Assembly (NCBI GenBank): GCA_022747635.1
Contig: JAKTNV010000005.1
Location: 44,251,238 to 44,315,237, forward strand
Direction: 5' to 3'
Origin: Hetaerina americana
Lineage: Eukaryota; Arthropoda; Insecta; Odonata; Calopterygidae
DNA length: 64,000 nucleotides
The position numbers and the translations under genes are program-made. The notes below the pieces were generated by a model that did not search any database, had not been told where the DNA came from, and saw only the letters and a program-made list of their open reading frames with translations. This document shows, piece by piece, positions 59,266 to 64,000 of this stretch (positions are counted from its first letter, which is position 1; each line of letters begins with the position of its first letter).

Positions 59266-60677
59266 TAAAATATATGTGGAAGAACAAAGTGTTTTCTTTT
59301 TTGGATAAATGGACTTACAACCGTGCAATGGGAGTCTATAAAACAATGAGGTATATTATTATAACTTGATAAAAATAAATTTTAATCATGAGTACGTGAA
59401 TAAGAACTGATTTTATGGGAAAATATGGGAAGAAAATATTGTAAATAATGTAAAGTATGGGTTAGTAGTGGAAGATAATATAACCACGATCATTATATCT
59501 ATTGGCTAGAGGTAGATTTAATTTTCAATATTTATCAATCGGAACTTTAGTTCTGATGTGTGAGGGCAAAGCTCACGTCGCTCTACTGTATCATAAATGT
59601 TTACATGTAGGATAATTGCGGACTAGTTCCCTTCTGTAAGCAACTTGGGAGGTCTCCCCAAAATTCTGTTGCATTAGACAATTGGATTTTGAACTTGAAT
59701 TAATCCGAGGCAACCCACGACTGAATTGGGCTAGTTACGAAACGATTTGGTTGGAGACTCTTATTAGGAAACGTTTATAATTGGGATAAACCGCTAGAAA
59801 TTCGAGAAAACTGGAAGAGTTAAGTTGAGGCAACAAAGACTTAATTGGAGCTGAAGCGCCAACGGGAAGAGAAAATTGAGGAACTATGTTGGAAATAAAA
59901 AAGAGCTTTAATCTACCCCAGATATTCAGTATTTTCGACCGGATACCAAGCGACAACAACGGTAGGAAAAATATTGTACGGAGGGAAAATCTTTGTTGAC
60001 ATTAAGTAAATGTTAAAATTAAGCAGCTTAATGGCGCATTCTATGCATATCGAAGGCTTAGGTTTTTTCATATCGAGGTCCATACCGGGATCGGAATAAG
60101 AAGATTATAAACCATGCTTGGGCCTATTAGAGATAAAAAATGAAACCTTCAGTGTTTGAGGGAAATAACCCAATCGCCATGTTATTGAAATATATCTATT
60201 TTAGTATTTTGTAAAGTAATAGTAGTAGTTTTTAAAACAAAATTTAAAACTTTACCCGAAAATGCCTATTATGGAATATGTACATGGCCATGTAAGTTTG
60301 CGAGTATTCGTGTTTTTATGCACGATAATATATATGCTTATATTTATGTACAAATGAATTATTATAAATTTAAGGCTGGTGTAAAACCACCATACACGCC
60401 CTTGGGGCGACTTGCACGGTATTTTGTGGATGTAATAGTGGCCGCATGGCATTTAAAATAGTGTTGCGGAAGAACTGAAAGTATGGCATTCATCACGGAG
60501 AGATCGGTTGTGTGTAGAGAGTGAAATGAAAATATTAGCGCAGTAAAGGAAATTGTACAATTATAAAGGAATATTAAGTACTCAGTTGTGGCACTGGTAG
60601 AAATCATGTGACATTGAAATTATTCGACGGCTGAATTCCTACCAAACTATAAAATTACCATATAAAATCCTAAAAAG

Positions 60678-60735
60678 AAGAACAAAGAACATCCCATCCA
60701 AAGAACATCCAAAGTTAAAGAACAAAGAACATCCC
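60678..60735. repeat. Cluster of short AAAGAACATCC repeats
   Basis: Three close copies of AAAGAACATCC in 58 bases. This is probably slippage. Confidence 0.75.
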
Positions 60736-61726
60736 TACTCATTAATTGATTTAGGCACATGGCATCCGGCTTAGCAGCTGGCAGTCATAAAATCCACTGG
60801 ATCAAACAGTATGAGACTCCGTGTGTGTACTATTTAAAGTTATATTTGAATTAACAAATAAGAAATTTGCTTTTCTTCAAGTGGCGGAAAACGTAGAAAG
60901 GTTACGATTACCATACGTAATGAATGAGGTTACGGAGGAAAACCGACAATGGGATCATTTTTATGAAGTCACTAATTATCCATCCAGAGGGAATGGAGCT
61001 TACGCCCAGTATCCCATCAGCGTTTTATTATCAATGAATTAGGCATTGGTTTTTAAGATGAAAAATTGTCGTTAGTAGTCGCCTTGATATTTTACCTTAT
61101 ATGAGTAAAGAAATTAATGCATTCTTATATTAGCAATAAATGTGAAAGGTCAACGTAAAAGAGGTTCCGGAAAAAGAACATGGTATTTTTATATTACTAT
61201 TTTTTGGCCAGATAAACTATGGATAGATTTTTCTAAACTCGTGATACATTATTTCCTATCGCGGTAAAACATTATGGTGATGTGCTTATGGAAAATCATC
61301 ACTCGTCACTTTATCAATGTGTGCACACTGTCTTAACATTTTATTAATTTATTTTTACTATTGTTTTTACCATATCTTACCAAATGATGAAGGAAAGGCC
61401 AAATATAGAAGGAATATTTCCATACATACCGTATAAAGAAGGGATTTTTTGTAGAAGCGTGATGGAAGGGTAACGATGAGTGAGCAATAAAATTATACAT
61501 ACAAATAATGAGAAAAAGGGAGAATAAATTAGCATTCATGGAGGCATCAATAGGTATTCCTACTAAGAGTAAACGTTGTTATCATTTAAGTCAAAATAAT
61601 AGTTGAAATATCATCGCAAACGGTATTAATGAGTGAGAAGAGCGAGTTTTCAAAAATGTATGCTATGTATCTAACAAATGCTCAATGGATGCAGGCTCAC
61701 GGAACAGCTAGAAATATATATAATAC

Positions 61727-61861
61727 CTGTTGAGGCTCCAAGCGTAATAGAGGCATGGGGTTGAAAGCGTCGGCAGGAAAGCAACCCACACAAAGGTTAT
61801 GAACGCTATGTCAAAATGTCCGCTGTTCTCGTATGTCTCCGTTAGAGCCAGTTTCGCCAGC
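61727..61861 (-). CDS. Internal exon of a probable G-protein-coupled receptor (last extracellular loop and TM7)
   Basis: This is a 135-bp minus-strand exon with a strong acceptor (TTTTATCTTAATTACAG just above 61861) and donor (AACAG|GTATTA). It contributes one base, 44 codons and two bases. The peptide begins LAKLALTETYENSGHFD and continues IAFITFVWVAFLPTLSTPCL then YYAWSLN. The hydrophobic helix ending in TPCLY fits the N/D-P-x-x-Y motif at the end of TM7 in rhodopsin-like receptors, with Thr replacing Asn. With the 54319-54715 exon it gives TM7, helix 8 and tail in one frame. TM1-TM6 must lie above 64000 or in exons I did not find. The ligand is unknown; a non-receptor membrane protein is possible. 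Confidence 0.72.
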
Positions 61862-64000
61862 CTGTAATTAAGATAAAAGCAATTCAATATGGAAGCAAAA
61901 TGACCAAAATTCAACTATTTCAACGGAATCAAGTTTTTACTTAGGAACAAACAAGAGATCGGATACGATCATTTTTTTAATAAGTACAATCAAAATAAAT
62001 CATTATTGGTTCAGAAAGCCGAGAAAGTAAATGCACTTTGGACGTTGATCTTCGTTCCCTTCCCTTTGCATTTGCGCCTTTATCTACCGATAAAGGATTT
62101 TCCAGTCAAGTTGTTTTGATATCTTTTGCTCTCCAGGCAGCACTAATGGTTTAACCTTACGGGATTATTTTAACAGTTTTACGCATTTTATTTTCTGCAA
62201 CGAACTCTGCGCGTATGAAGGATAAAGTGCACTGAAAAAGGAAAATGAAACTATCCTTAATAGAAGGAACTTAAGGGTGTTTGGGGTCAGTGGAAGGCCT
62301 TCCAAAATAGAATACTCTCTCATTTAGGAAAAATAAGGTGACATTGTTTTTTATAGATGCACTAGTTAATTTACACCGTTCGAAACTTCACCTTGCAAAA
62401 CAGTTGGGTCGGTTCTAAACCTATTTTAAAAGGTCTGAGTGCACATGAAAGCCCTTTCGGCTGATGAGAAAAACGGATAAAAAAGATATAGGAAAAAAAC
62501 GAGCCAAAACTGATACCCTGACTCTTTTTTAAAATTGTTATATGGTAATGGGGAGCCATTGATTCGTAAACAAGGCTGGAGCGTAAGGTAAAGCGTCTTT
62601 GACCATAATTATTTTGAATACCTCCTTCTTTCATTAAGTTTTAATGAAATAGAAAACCTCCACCTCTAGTTCGCGATGATTTATCTTGCATAACCTATAT
62701 TTTCTTTTATAATTATTATTGTTTAATTCTCTTCGCCATTTCATTTTATTTAAGTTTAGCGTATGTGATTTTGGCTTCAATGCTTTGGCTCTAGCTTATT
62801 AAGCTAAACGATTCTTTTCTTTCACCTTTTTGATTTTTTTAAGTACAAACTTCATGAAATCAAACATCAATTGCAGTGAAACACCAATAGCATCAAGCTC
62901 AATTATTAAACAGTTCACGTAATGCATCCATATGTTAGAAAAAGGGTGCATGCTATACAAGTATGTACTTGTATATTTTGAATGGTTTCTGTAGCCTTCT
63001 TCTGTAAATATAGCGTAGTATTTGAGCGTACCTTAATATTTAAAATACTTGTTCAATGTTTAAGATGCTTTACCGTAGTTTCTATTCCCAAATTTCATCT
63101 TTTCCCCAACTGACGCCAAGGGAATCACCAAGCTCAACAGTAACTACGGGACTAAAATCTCAACTCTCGAGTTCAAAATCACATAATCTTTTAGTGACTC
63201 GTAGCGTGTAAGTAGTTAGTAAACTAACTAGATTTATTCATGAAATGAAATTTTATAAGCACTACGCTTATAAAGTTTTAGTCCTAAGTTATTCGGAATT
63301 TTTTGTTGATCGTGCAAGATATGGAGAGCTATATTATGCATCAGCACTTGTACTATAGAAGTGGGAGGGTACTTATATTGTTGGCTTTATGACGCACGAT
63401 GAAGCGGAGAAGCATGAGGAGGCGTATGGATAGGGGTCCAAATAAAGTTAATGCCAATATGGCCTATATAGGCTTATTTTATCCCTATTTTCACTCATTG
63501 TACCTATATTGACTCTAGGAATACAGAGCCTTTGCTCCTTGAAAGCCATTACCGGACATCGTTTCCTAGGAATTAGATTTTCGGTAAAACAATACTCGGT
63601 TGTTGATCGGAGAGTTCCTGGTTAAATCTTGCTGAGGTTAGGAGAGGAAACCGATATTAACGCCGGAATTGTGCAACATTTCAGCATCAGAATTCTGTAG
63701 ACAGGGAAATTATCTGGTCCCCTATTCTGAATTCCTTAATTTCACTTACATAAGGGTTAGTTTAGGATCATATGAGCTTCACCATTTATTATATAATCGG
63801 AATTCAAATTCAAGGCTGTGATGCATAGGCGATTTGGTATTTGTATTTTAAATAAGGTAAGCCAGTTATTTAATTGCGTTCGATGACTGTATTATAATTG
63901 GAAAATTTGGTACGTCAGTTCATTTTTTTTTACACAATTCAGAGTATGAGTCGAAGGGCTAGAGACTTCGGGAGGAGTCGAAGATTAGGGCTGGTTAACC
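61862..64000. other. Presumed upstream intron of the receptor gene
   Basis: AT-rich sequence with no further exon that I can support on the minus strand. The preceding exon must end with two bases of a split codon. No mobile-element end was recognised. Confidence 0.5.

Larger units (their letters stand above)
58799..59284. mobile_element. Inverted pair of Penelope-like ends with hammerhead-like cores
   Basis: Arms at 58799-58866 and 59214-59284 are inverted copies: each arm reads CACCTGATGATG...GGTCGTGCATAATAAAA. Between them lie a purine-rich block (58900-59060), like the one beside the 3' end of Penelope-like element A, and about 150 bases of unrecognised sequence. There is no RT or GIY-YIG coding. 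I infer two Penelope terminal regions in opposite orientation with most of the element lost. Confidence 0.72.
54716..61726 (-). other. Inferred intron of the receptor gene, about 7 kb
   Basis: Bounded by donor AACAG|GTATTA (minus strand, below 61727) and acceptor TTCCAG|C (at 54716). It contains an RTE-A fragment (56869-57122), a Penelope inverted pair (58799-59284), an ambiguous exon-like stretch at 56417-56536 and a short AAAGAACATCC repeat cluster at about 60678-60735. The remainder shows nothing I recognise. An extra internal exon cannot be excluded. Confidence 0.55.

Noticed and set aside
1..64000. CRISPR arrays, bacterial operons, rRNA genes
   Set aside because: No spaced direct repeats, no clustered prokaryotic genes and no rRNA-like conserved segments were seen; the window is eukaryotic.

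Overview
The window is eukaryotic nuclear DNA, AT-rich and mostly non-coding, almost certainly from an arthropod and probably an insect with a repeat-rich genome. I see no bacterial-style operons. The evidence is several mariner elements, RTE-type non-LTR retrotransposons, Penelope-like elements (PLEs), many (AT)n microsatellites, and two spliced exons with GT/AG signals. I cannot name the species.

Layout: 1-15.6 kb is a dense pile of mobile elements. In order it holds an RTE family A copy (+), an internally deleted mariner (-), a Penelope-like element with RT and GIY-YIG coding (-), an approximately 6 kb quiet stretch, an RTE family B copy (+), a head-to-head pair of PLE ends, and a long RTE family A copy with endonuclease and RT (-). 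From 16 to 38 kb the sequence is mainly quiet, with an internally deleted mariner bearing perfect TIRs (22.15-22.71 kb), an inverted-repeat element on (AT)n (26.2-26.5 kb), a short RTE-derived non-autonomous element (29.74-30.02 kb) and an old decayed RTE-A copy (34.6-35.65 kb). From 38.8 to 46.6 kb there are a near full-length decayed mariner, two truncated RTE-A copies and an N-terminal mariner fragment. From 54 to 62 kb lies the only host gene I can support: two exons on the minus strand (61727-61861 and 54319-54715). They join in phase to give the last transmembrane helix, helix 8 and an acidic/Gly/Arg-rich tail of a probable rhodopsin-like G-protein-coupled receptor. The intron of about 7 kb holds an RTE-A fragment and a Penelope-type inverted pair with hammerhead-ribozyme-like cores.

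The parts relate to each other in several ways. All five mariner, RTE and PLE coding regions checked are broken. The RTE families probably supplied the machinery for the short 29.7 kb element, whose 3' end matches RTE-B. Most (AT)n tracts lie exactly at mobile-element borders. The best leads are the RTE-derived non-autonomous element, the hammerhead-like PLE ends shared by several loci, a 491-bp stretch that is 100% identical between two inverted RTE-A copies and then diverges abruptly, and the orphan receptor exons.
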